Part shown: in pieces, positions 41,954 through 49,940 of the stretch
Layout: the number at the start of each line of letters is the position of its first letter
Numbering within the stretch: position 1 is the stretch's first letter
NCBI RefSeq assembly: GCF_017814975.1
Contig: NZ_JAGIQA010000025.1
Coordinates: 62,001 to 126,000, forward strand
Length of the DNA: 64,000 bases
Direction of reading: 5' to 3'
Source of the DNA: Cupriavidus consociatus
GTDB taxonomy: Bacteria > Pseudomonadota > Gammaproteobacteria > Burkholderiales > Burkholderiaceae
Made by a program: the position numbers and the translations under genes
Notes under the pieces: model-generated
The model's database searches: none
Seen by the model: only the letters and a program-made list of their open reading frames with translations
Told to the model about the DNA's origin: nothing

Positions 41954-43510
41954 ATGATTCACACGGATTTGATTGTTCCGGTGTCGGAACTATTGGAGCG
42001 GCACGCCAAGCAACGCGCGCAAAAGGTCGCATTTCAGGATGCTGTGAAATCGGTGACGTATGCAGAGTTGAACGCGAACACCGCGAATCTTGCTGGTCAT
42101 CTCGAACAGCTTGGCGTAGTGGAAGGGGACCGCGTTGCCATTCTTCTGCCAAACTCCGTCAATTGGGTGATTAGCGTGCTCGCCGTCTGCCGAGCCGGAG
42201 CGGTAGCGGTGCCCATTAGCATTGAGGCCACTGATGCCGAAATTTCCTACCGTCTTGCCGATGCACAGTGTGTATTGACTATCACGACGTCATCTAAGCT
42301 TGAACAGCTAGAGCGGGTGCACCGAGACCTCTCCGGCCGCGTGCCTATGTTGATTGTTCAAGGTAATGATGCACTGCCGACAGGGCATTCCTTCGAGAAA
42401 CTGACAGAGGAAGGAACCGGAAGCAGGCCGCGTGACCCGCTCGATATTGACCGGCCGACATTCGTGATCTACACGTCGGGAACTACTGGCAAGGCAAAGG
42501 GGGTGCTTCTATCCACCCGGAGCATGCTCTGGGTAGTTGGGGCTTGCTGGGTTCCGATTGCGGGCCTCAATGAGAATGACAGGCTTCTGTCCTTCCTGCC
42601 GCTCTTCCATTCCTACGCGCTGAACTTAAGCGTTCTGGCCGTCCTTGCTGTCGGTGCGACCGAATATATCGGAGAGAAATACTCGACCGCGGAGGTGTTG
42701 CGTCTACTGCAGACAGGTGAGTACACAGTATTCCCGGGCGTGCCTACGATGTTCCATTACGTTCTGGACGCAACGCGGGACATGCAGTCGCTGCGATTCC
42801 CTGGCTTGCGAGTGTGTTTGTCCGCAGGCGCCATCATGCCCGCGGCAGTGAATGAGCAGTTCGAAACTCGCTTCGGTGTTCCGTTGCTTGACGGATACGG
42901 TATCACCGAAACATCGACGATGGTCACCATGAACTGGAACTCAGGGACCCGAGTAATGGGCTCCTGTGGACTTCCCATACCGGGTGTGGAGACTCGAATC
43001 GTTGATCCTATCGAGGGCTACGATGTGGATCCCGGAAAGGAGGGTGAACTCATCGTACGGGGCCCGAATGTCATGAAGGGCTACCTGAACAAGCCTGAGG
43101 AGACAGCGTCCGCCTTGAAGAATGGCTGGTATCACACTGGAGATTTGGCGAAGCAGGATTCGGCTGGCTATCTAACCATCACCGGGCGGCTTAAGGAGGT
43201 CATCATCCGGGGTGGCCAGAATATTGCGCCCGCGGAGGTCGAAGAGTCGGTGATGACGTTCCCTGGTATAGCGGATTGCGCTGTCGTCGGCGTACCGCAC
43301 GCCTCACTCGGAGAGGTGCCCGTCGCATTTGTGGTTGTACGGGCTGGTGAATGTGTCGATATCGAGGACTTGCTGAAACACTGCGCCAATCGGCTGTCGG
43401 CATACAAGGTGCCGCATACCGTCAGGATTACGGAAGACATTCCGCGTACCGGGTCCGGCAAGATTATGCGCTTCAAGCTGGCCGAACTGTTCAGCAAATC
43501 CGGCGCTTAA
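41954..43510 (+). CDS. AMP-forming acyl-CoA synthetase
   Basis: This is a 518-residue ANL ligase: P-loop IYTSGTTGKAKGVLLS, middle motif GYGITETSTMV, hinge HTGDLAKQDSAG and C-terminal GSGKIMRFKLAE. The ATG at 41954 follows AAGGAGA. Lying just after the molybdenum hydroxylase and SDR, it probably activates the acid formed after ring hydroxylation and opening. The chain length or aromatic preference cannot be told. Confidence 0.9.
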   Translation: MIHTDLIVPVSELLERHAKQRAQKVAFQDAVKSVTYAELNANTANLAGHLEQLGVVEGDRVAILLPNSVNWVISVLAVCRAGAVAVPISIEATDAEISYRLADAQCVLTITTSSKLEQLERVHRDLSGRVPMLIVQGNDALPTGHSFEKLTEEGTGSRPRDPLDIDRPTFVIYTSGTTGKAKGVLLSTRSMLWVVGACWVPIAGLNENDRLLSFLPLFHSYALNLSVLAVLAVGATEYIGEKYSTAEVLRLLQTGEYTVFPGVPTMFHYVLDATRDMQSLRFPGLRVCLSAGAIMPAAVNEQFETRFGVPLLDGYGITETSTMVTMNWNSGTRVMGSCGLPIPGVETRIVDPIEGYDVDPGKEGELIVRGPNVMKGYLNKPEETASALKNGWYHTGDLAKQDSAGYLTITGRLKEVIIRGGQNIAPAEVEESVMTFPGIADCAVVGVPHASLGEVPVAFVVVRAGECVDIEDLLKHCANRLSAYKVPHTVRITEDIPRTGSGKIMRFKLAELFSKSGA

Positions 43511-43569
43511 GGTCCGTACATTTTTCGTCCGCCACCGAGCTTTCCGGCGGCTACTGATTGGAGTCATGA

Positions 43570-45051
43570 ATGCAACAGACTGCCTTGGGCACATCGCTGG
43601 GCTTGAAGGATGCGGAACTCTTCCGACAGCAAAGCTTTGTCAATGGCGAATGGGTGGACGCCGATGATGGTGCGGTGCTTTCCGTGGACAATCCGGCCAC
43701 CAATGAGACTATCGGTACGGTGCCGCGGATGGGGAAGGCCGAAACGCGGCGAGCCATTGAAGGTGCCAGGCTGGCGCTGAAACAGTGGTCTGCGATGACA
43801 GCCAAGGCCCGGTCGCAGATTCTGCGACGTTGGTATGAGCTCATGCTCGTTCATCAGGAGGACCTCGCACTCCTGATGACCCTCGAGCAGGGGAAGCCGT
43901 TGGTGGAAAGTCGTGGCGAGATTGCATATGCAGCCAGCTTCCTGGAGTGGTTTGCCGAGGAGGCGAAGCGGGTATATGGCGATACCATCCCTGGACACCA
44001 ACCCGACAAGCGCATTGTTGTCATCAAGCAGCCCATCGGGGTCTGCGCGGCAATCACGCCCTGGAATTTCCCGGCCGCAATGATTACACGCAAGGTTGGT
44101 CCCGCCCTGGCAGCGGGTTGCACCATGGTGCTAAAGCCCGCCAGTCAGACACCGTATTCGGCGCTCGCACTCTGTGTGCTTGCCGAGCGGGCGGGCGTGC
44201 CGGCTGGGGTGTTCTCGTGCGTGACCGGTTCAGCGACTGCCATCGGGGGAGAGCTCACCGCAAATCCGATTGTCCGAAAGCTGTCTTTTACCGGTTCGAC
44301 CGAGATCGGCAAGGTACTCCTGACGCAGTGTGCGGCGACGGTGAAAAAGGCTTCGATGGAACTTGGCGGCAACGCCCCCTTCATTGTTTTCGACGATGCG
44401 GACATTGAGGCGGCAGTGAAGGGGGCTTTGACATCCAAGTTCCGAAACGCTGGTCAGACCTGTGTTTGTGCAAACCGCCTGCTCGTTCAAGATGGCATCT
44501 ATGACCGCTTTGTAGCGCGTCTGGCCGAGGAGGTGAGCCGCATGGAGGTTGGCGACGGACGACGGGCGGGAACAGTTATTGGCCCTCTGATCGACGCGGC
44601 TGCAGTGGCAAAGGCGGCAGAGCATGTCGCGGATGCCGTTGAGCGCGGAGCAGAGTTGATAGTGGGCGGAAGGCGTGACCCCGCTGGCGCTAACTTTTTC
44701 ACGCCGACTGTTCTGGCGAACGCCAAACGGGAGATGCGCATCTTCTCGGAAGAGACGTTTGGTCCGGTAGCGCCGGTGTTTCGCTTCAAGACTGAGGAGG
44801 AGGCTATCGAGATGGCGAATGACACGCCGTTTGGCCTCGCCTCCTATTTCTATGGTCGGGATATCGGTCGAGTCTGGCGTGTTGCCGAAGCGCTGGAGTA
44901 TGGGATTGTCGGCGTGAACGAAGGGCTCATCTCGACAGAGGTTGCGCCGTTCGGTGGTGTCAAGGAGAGCGGGCTTGGGCGTGAAGGCTCCAAGTACGGG
45001 ATTGAGGATTACCTCGAGGTGAAGTACGTTTGCATGGGCGGAATCGTCTGA
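43570..45051 (+). CDS. NAD(P)-dependent aldehyde dehydrogenase (succinate-semialdehyde type)
   Basis: This 493-residue aldehyde dehydrogenase has catalytic Cys298 in GQTCVCANR, general base Glu265 in MELGGNAP and the NAD segment TPWNFPAAM. The EQGKPL and GGVKESGLGREGSKYG blocks match the GabD/succinate-semialdehyde dehydrogenase branch. It would oxidise a semialdehyde from ring opening to a dicarboxylate, or the aldehyde made by the Fe-dependent alcohol dehydrogenase upstream. Confidence 0.92.
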   Translation: MQQTALGTSLGLKDAELFRQQSFVNGEWVDADDGAVLSVDNPATNETIGTVPRMGKAETRRAIEGARLALKQWSAMTAKARSQILRRWYELMLVHQEDLALLMTLEQGKPLVESRGEIAYAASFLEWFAEEAKRVYGDTIPGHQPDKRIVVIKQPIGVCAAITPWNFPAAMITRKVGPALAAGCTMVLKPASQTPYSALALCVLAERAGVPAGVFSCVTGSATAIGGELTANPIVRKLSFTGSTEIGKVLLTQCAATVKKASMELGGNAPFIVFDDADIEAAVKGALTSKFRNAGQTCVCANRLLVQDGIYDRFVARLAEEVSRMEVGDGRRAGTVIGPLIDAAAVAKAAEHVADAVERGAELIVGGRRDPAGANFFTPTVLANAKREMRIFSEETFGPVAPVFRFKTEEEAIEMANDTPFGLASYFYGRDIGRVWRVAEALEYGIVGVNEGLISTEVAPFGGVKESGLGREGSKYGIEDYLEVKYVCMGGIV

Positions 45052-45132
45052 GTGGCCAGCATGCGGGCAGGTTTTTACCTGTCCGCGTCTGGTACTTGGG
45101 GCCGTGGCATGGGCTGCTATGGAGGGCTTGGT

Positions 45133-45657
45133 ATGGCAATTTATGAGTTCAACGGTGTGGCGCCTCAAGTCCACCCGACCGCATTCATTCATCCACTCGC
45201 TTGCCTCATCGGCCAGGTTGTCGTCGAGGCGTACTGCTTCATTGCACCATTTGCCTCGCTGAGAGGCGATTTCGGCCTCATCAAGGTAGGTGAGGGGAGC
45301 AATATCCAGGATTCCTGTACGCTACATGTCAAGCATGGGGAAGTGTGCGAACTTGGCCGGAACTCCCATGTCGGCCATGGTGCAATAGTTCATGGTGCAT
45401 ATCTTGAACCAGATTGCCTGATTGGCATGAATGCTGTCGTCATGGACGACGTGCGTATCGGTGAGAAGTCGATAGTTGCTGCTTCGGCGTTCTTGAAGGC
45501 GGGTCTCGTGGTGCCGCCTAGGTCATTGGTGGCGGGGCTACCTGCGGCAGTGGTTCGCGAACTGACAGATGCGGAGATCGCGCAGAAGCTCGCGGCGACG
45601 GGGCGTTATCAAGAATTGGCGGTGGATTGTCACCACTCACTGCGGAGTGTTGTGTGA
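45133..45657 (+). CDS. Gamma-carbonic-anhydrase/PaaY-like left-handed beta-helix protein
   Basis: This is a 174-residue hexapeptide-repeat protein. The repeats run through most of the chain. Metal-type histidines lie in LHVKHGE and in SHVGHGAIVHGA. Families with this layout include PaaY (a thioesterase of phenylacetate catabolism), CaiE and gamma carbonic anhydrases. GGAGGG six bases before the ATG at 45133 fixes the start; the longer frame upstream is rejected. A CoA-thioester proof-reading role like PaaY fits the setting. Confidence 0.88.
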   Translation: MAIYEFNGVAPQVHPTAFIHPLACLIGQVVVEAYCFIAPFASLRGDFGLIKVGEGSNIQDSCTLHVKHGEVCELGRNSHVGHGAIVHGAYLEPDCLIGMNAVVMDDVRIGEKSIVAASAFLKAGLVVPPRSLVAGLPAAVVRELTDAEIAQKLAATGRYQELAVDCHHSLRSVV

Positions 45658-45693
45658 CGGTTCATGGTATCTGAGTAGTGAGGAGACGTCAGA

Positions 45694-46239
45694 GTGCTGG
45701 AGGTCCGTAGGGAGCGTCCGAATGTGTGGCGCGAAGAGCGAGAATGGTCCAGGCGGCGAGCGCCTTGGGAATGGCTGCGCAAGTCCGGTTCATTGACCGC
45801 ACACCTGCGCCAGCTGGGTGACGTCCAAGTCGATGTTCTGTACGAACATCTCATAGTTGTCGGAGCAAACGCAAGTGCCATTGCCCGCCGACGTTCAACT
45901 GCAATGTGGACTCGCGATGTCACGTTGCGCGTTGAAGGACGACCTGCAATTGTGGCGAGAACCTTGGTGGAAGCTGCAGATAGTGAAGCAGCATGGCGAG
46001 CTATCAAAGGTCTCCAGGACAAGCCATTGGCAACGATCCTATACGACGACTCAGCGGTGCGTCGGTCGCCATTCGAGTATTGTCTGTTGGGCTCGGAACA
46101 CCGGCTATATCGCCTAGCACGCCGCATTGAACCAATCAACGGGCACCAGCGGTTGTGGGCGCGACGATCGGTGTTCGAACGTCGTGGCGCGCGCCTTGCA
46201 GTGGCCGAGTGCTTCCTACCGTGGCTGTACAAGCCATAG
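45694..46239 (+). CDS. Chorismate lyase (UbiC)-like protein
   Basis: This is a 181-residue protein of the chorismate pyruvate-lyase fold. It shows WLRKSGSLTAHLRQLG near the N-terminus, then a central TRDVTLRVEGRPAIVARTL, and the C-terminal block RLWARRSVFERRG and AVAECFLPWLY that includes the Glu equivalent to the active-site Glu of E. coli UbiC. True UbiC makes 4-hydroxybenzoate from chorismate for ubiquinone. A copy inside a catabolic array may have been recruited for another cyclohexadiene or hydroxy-acid substrate. The GTG start follows GAGGAGA. Confidence 0.75.
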   Translation: MLEVRRERPNVWREEREWSRRRAPWEWLRKSGSLTAHLRQLGDVQVDVLYEHLIVVGANASAIARRRSTAMWTRDVTLRVEGRPAIVARTLVEAADSEAAWRAIKGLQDKPLATILYDDSAVRRSPFEYCLLGSEHRLYRLARRIEPINGHQRLWARRSVFERRGARLAVAECFLPWLYKP

Positions 46240-46351
46240 CCTTACCAGGCCTCAGTGGCCACATCCTAAGATTCTGGACTTTCTCGGCGCTGCCCGGTCT
46301 TGGCTAAGCAGATGCCACCGCTGTGAGGGGCGAGGCTGCTTCAGCGACGGC

Positions 46352-46684
46352 TTACATCATTGGCTTTCCGTTGATTTCGGCGTACTCAATGCCGCAGACG
46401 TCCCGAATGTTCCAAGCTGCTCCATCCGGGACGTCCAACACATGAAACTGTACGCCCGGCCCCCCGGCGTCCAGACCAAGCTTCTCGACCACCGTAACGA
46501 GGTCTGAATCGGCCCTGTCAAGTTCTCGTAGGCAGTGAGGCCGAAAGCTTCGTACCCCTCCTTCAAACAATTTCTCCGCCCATTGCGTGGGAAGTTGTTG
46601 TTGCATCCGAAGTGCGGAGTACAGCTCAAACGCCTGCGCACTTAGCGAGAAATCGCCATCACCTGCGTTCAGAACAATCTTCAC
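46352..46684 (-). CDS. Small conserved hypothetical protein
   Basis: This is a 110-residue protein of unknown function opening MKIVLNAGDGDFSLS. The later RADSDLVTVVEKLG and VLDVPDGAAWNIRD blocks recall a small protein family seen in phages and scattered bacterial genomes (openings of the kind KIVxNxxxGGFxLS). A GTG start at 46684 is supported by AAGGGAG seven bases upstream; the long frame extending further up has no such support. It is the only minus-strand gene in this stretch and lies at a module junction. I cannot assign a function. Confidence 0.55.
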   Translation of the reverse strand: MKIVLNAGDGDFSLSAQAFELYSALRMQQQLPTQWAEKLFEGGVRSFRPHCLRELDRADSDLVTVVEKLGLDAGGPGVQFHVLDVPDGAAWNIRDVCGIEYAEINGKPMM

Positions 46685-46803
46685 AGTCCAACTCCCTTCG
46701 TAACAGGAATGGGGGCGTGACGGCCGAAGGCAATCATCAACTACTAGAAGAACTCTACTCGATCGCATGTCGGTTAGCGGCTGGGAGCAACCCTCCTTGA
46801 CAA

Positions 46804-46820
46804 AGGTAATAGCATTACCT
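46804..46820. promoter_or_regulatory. Perfect 7-bp inverted repeat before the feruloyl-CoA synthetase-like gene
   Basis: AGGTAAT and ATTACCT face each other across AGC. The element lies 52 bases before the start at 46873 in an A/T-rich leader and between divergent genes. It is a good candidate operator, possibly for the MarR or HxlR regulators encoded at 55-57 kb, near which half sites GGTAAC and GTTACC occur. Confidence 0.45.
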
Positions 46821-46872
46821 ATTGTTTTTAGTACATCTATGCAAGCTACTAAAAAATGAACAGGAGACGGAC

Positions 46873-48714
46873 ATGCTTGAAAAGAACAATTTTCCGCCGG
46901 TGGAGGTTGAGTTGGTGCATGAGGGGGCGGACGGGGCAATCGTCTTGCGCGCCACCACGCCCGAACGTCGCCGGTTTATGACGTTGAGGGAAATGCTGTC
47001 GTACCAAGTAGGAGTGCGACCCGACGCGGTCTTCCTGAAGGAGAGAAGTCTCGATGGCTGGCGCGAAGTGCGCTACGGAGAGGCGGCGGCAATCGTGACC
47101 ACATTGGGTCACGCGTTAGCATTGCTTGGGCTTTCGGCGGAGCGTCCTCTTGTCATCCTCTCCGGCAACAGCATCAATCACGCATTACTGTCCCTTGCGG
47201 CAATGTCGATTGGCGCTCCCGCCGCGCCAATCTCTATGGCTTACTCCCAGTTCGATGATCTCTCGCGGCTGAGTACGATTCTGGAGACGGTGACGCCGGG
47301 GTTGGTGTATGCGGACGACGGACACGCCTACCGGCGAGCGCTTGATGTCGCTGCGCAGTTCGGCTACTCGACCTTTGTGTCCACTGGTGCAGCGGCAGGG
47401 GAATTGACGCTCGACGCTCTCATGTCGAAAGGACAGTCTGGAGTGGCGACCGCGATCCGGCAGGAAGTCGGGCCGCAGACGATCGCAAAGATTCTATTTA
47501 CGTCGGGTTCAACAGGAAGTCCGAAGGGCGTTGCAGTAACCCAGGAAATGATGTGCTCAAACCAGGATGCGATGGCGCAAGTGTGGCCGTTGCTCGAGGA
47601 CGAGCCACCAGTCATTGTCGACTGGCTACCGTGGAACCACATTTTTGGTGGCTCGCTGGTTTTCAACTGCGTACTTCGCAATGGCGGGACCCTTGTCATT
47701 GATGATGGCAGGCCTTTGCCAGGTCAGATGCAACGGTCAGTTGAAGCACTGCGAAGCCATCCGCCGCACTTCTATCTGGGTGTCCCCAAGGCATTGAACG
47801 AGCTGGTACGCGAGTTCGAGCGTGACCCGTCGTTTGAGAAAGTCTTCTTCAGCCGGATGAAGGCGATGTTCTCAGCTGGCGCAGCGCTCTCCGAGCCAAC
47901 TTGGCATGCTCTTCGTGCGGCGTGCCTACGCGCCACGGGACAAGAACTTCCCTTGTTCATTGGATGGGGGGCGACCGAGACGGCGCCGGTTGTCAGCATT
48001 ACGCGGGTGGATTGCAACTGTCAGGACTCTATCGGTCTGCCTCTGCCTGGCGCAGAAATCCTGCTCGTTCCGAACCAGGATAAGCAAGAGTTGCGTGTCC
48101 GAGGACCGATGGTCATGCCCGGATACTGGCGTATGCCGGAGGCGACCGGCAAGGCATTCGACTCTGACGGCTTTTACATCATTGGAGATGCTGGCTATCT
48201 CGACCCGGAGTCATGGAGACGCGATGGCATCCGGTTCGACGGCCGCGTCGCCGAGAACTTCAAGCTGTCCAACGGTACGTGGGTCAATGCTGCGCAGCTG
48301 CGTCTGGCCGTCCTTGCAAGCACTGCGCCTCTGTTCGACGAGTGCGTGGTGACTGGTCATGACCGTGATGAGCTCGGTGTCCTTTTGTTCCCAAACCTGG
48401 CAGCTTGCCGAGATGCAACGGGAATGGAGCAAGCAACCTTGCGGGATTTGGTTGGACATGACGTTCTGCATGCTGCAGTAACGCGTGCAATAGACACGCT
48501 CTGTGCCAATGCAGGCGCCTCCACGAGAGTGACGCGAGCCATTGTGCTCGACTGCTCGCCTTCGATCGAGGCCGGCGAGATGACGGATAAGGGATACCTC
48601 AACCAGCGGGCTGCGCTTAAGCGTCGCGCTAATGAGGTAGAGGCGCTGTACACAAATCCGCGCCCCTCCCACGTCATCGTTGGCAGTGCGCGGCAAGCCG
48701 CGGAGCGCAAATAG
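46873..48714 (+). CDS. Feruloyl-CoA synthetase-like aryl-CoA ligase
   Basis: This 613-residue ANL enzyme is longer than the other ligases here, as feruloyl-CoA synthetases are. P-loop LFTSGSTGSPKGVAVT, the diagnostic DWLPWNHIFGG and GGTLVIDDGRPLPG blocks, and the late ENFKLSNGTWVNAAQLR match that family. It would activate a hydroxycinnamate-, phenylpropanoid- or similar aryl side-chain acid. An AGGAGA site precedes the ATG at 46873. It heads a tight beta-oxidation set (thiolase, hydroxyacyl-CoA dehydrogenase/crotonase, acyl-CoA dehydrogenase). Confidence 0.88.
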   Translation: MLEKNNFPPVEVELVHEGADGAIVLRATTPERRRFMTLREMLSYQVGVRPDAVFLKERSLDGWREVRYGEAAAIVTTLGHALALLGLSAERPLVILSGNSINHALLSLAAMSIGAPAAPISMAYSQFDDLSRLSTILETVTPGLVYADDGHAYRRALDVAAQFGYSTFVSTGAAAGELTLDALMSKGQSGVATAIRQEVGPQTIAKILFTSGSTGSPKGVAVTQEMMCSNQDAMAQVWPLLEDEPPVIVDWLPWNHIFGGSLVFNCVLRNGGTLVIDDGRPLPGQMQRSVEALRSHPPHFYLGVPKALNELVREFERDPSFEKVFFSRMKAMFSAGAALSEPTWHALRAACLRATGQELPLFIGWGATETAPVVSITRVDCNCQDSIGLPLPGAEILLVPNQDKQELRVRGPMVMPGYWRMPEATGKAFDSDGFYIIGDAGYLDPESWRRDGIRFDGRVAENFKLSNGTWVNAAQLRLAVLASTAPLFDECVVTGHDRDELGVLLFPNLAACRDATGMEQATLRDLVGHDVLHAAVTRAIDTLCANAGASTRVTRAIVLDCSPSIEAGEMTDKGYLNQRAALKRRANEVEALYTNPRPSHVIVGSARQAAERK

Positions 48715-48751
48715 GCCCAGTTATCTAAAACAGCATAAGAGGAACAAGACT

Positions 48752-49933
48752 ATGAAGGACGTATTCATTGTAAGCGGCGCCCGCACCGCCATCGGCACGT
48801 TCGGCGGCAGCCTCAAGGGCTTGTCACCTACGAAACTCGGCGCAATCGTCGTCCGCGAAGCGGCACGGCGTGCTGGCGTCGAGCTCTGTGAGATCGACCA
48901 TTCCGTCTTCGGCACCGTCATTCCCACCGAGGCAGCCGACCTGTTCCTCGGTAGAACCGTTGCCATCGAGGCGGGTGCTCCGGACACTACGCTTGGGCTG
49001 ACGCTCAATCGGTTGTGCGGGTCTGGCGCCCAAGCTATCGTGACAGCCGCACAGCAAATCCAGCTAGGCGAGTCCGGTATCGCAGTTGCCGGCGGTGCGG
49101 AGTCTATGAGCCGCGCTCCGTACGCCGTCGAGGGAATGCGCTACGGGCAGCGTATGGGCGATGGCAGGCTGTATGACTGGCTGACCAATACGTTGTCCGA
49201 CCCCTTCGGCCACGGTCACATGGGCTGCACAGCCGAAAACGTCGCCGAAAAGTTTGGCATCAGCCGCGAGCGCCAGGACACCTATGCGCTAGAGAGCCAT
49301 AGCCGTGCTGCGCGCGCTATCGAAGCCGGACGCTTTGCCGAGCAAATCGTTCCAGTCACTCTGAAGACGCGCAAAGGCGTGGAACTGTTCGCCACCGATG
49401 AGCACGTGCGAGCGGACACGAGCTTGGATGGCCTTGCCAAGCTGCGACCCGCGTTCCGGGAAGGCGGCACGGTAACCGCAGGAAACGCTTCCGGCATCAA
49501 TGACGGCGCTGCGGCAGTGCTGCTGGCAAGCGGCGACGAGGTCGATCGAAAGAAGTTGACACCCATCGGGCGGATTGTTTCGTGGGGACTCGCCGGCGTG
49601 CCTCCGGAGATTATGGGCGTCGGCCCCGTACACGCTGTTCCCGTCGCGCTGAAGCGTGCCAATCTGACGATCGCCGACATCGATGTCATTGAGTCTAACG
49701 AGGCATTCGCTGCTCAGGCAATCTCGGTTATCGATGGGTTGGGGCTTGATACGGCCAAGGTCAATCCAAACGGCGGAGCGATTGCTTTGGGCCATCCGTT
49801 GGGTGCGACCGGCACGATCCTGACTGTGAAGACACTGTACGAACTCAAGCGTATCGAAGGGCGCTATGGCCTTATCACCATGTGCATTGGCGGCGGCCAG
49901 GGTATCGCGCTGATCGTCGAACGTTTGAACTGA
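48752..49933 (+). CDS. Acetyl-CoA acyltransferase (thiolase)
   Basis: This is a 393-residue thiolase that cleaves 3-ketoacyl-CoA. The nucleophile Cys is in NRLCGSGAQA, His in IALGHPLGATG, and the second Cys in MCIGGGQGIA. Full length for the family. The ATG at 48752 has AGAGGA upstream. It is followed after seven bases by the bifunctional dehydrogenase, the typical thiolase partner. Confidence 0.94.
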   Translation: MKDVFIVSGARTAIGTFGGSLKGLSPTKLGAIVVREAARRAGVELCEIDHSVFGTVIPTEAADLFLGRTVAIEAGAPDTTLGLTLNRLCGSGAQAIVTAAQQIQLGESGIAVAGGAESMSRAPYAVEGMRYGQRMGDGRLYDWLTNTLSDPFGHGHMGCTAENVAEKFGISRERQDTYALESHSRAARAIEAGRFAEQIVPVTLKTRKGVELFATDEHVRADTSLDGLAKLRPAFREGGTVTAGNASGINDGAAAVLLASGDEVDRKKLTPIGRIVSWGLAGVPPEIMGVGPVHAVPVALKRANLTIADIDVIESNEAFAAQAISVIDGLGLDTAKVNPNGGAIALGHPLGATGTILTVKTLYELKRIEGRYGLITMCIGGGQGIALIVERLN

Positions 49934-49940
49934 TACGACC

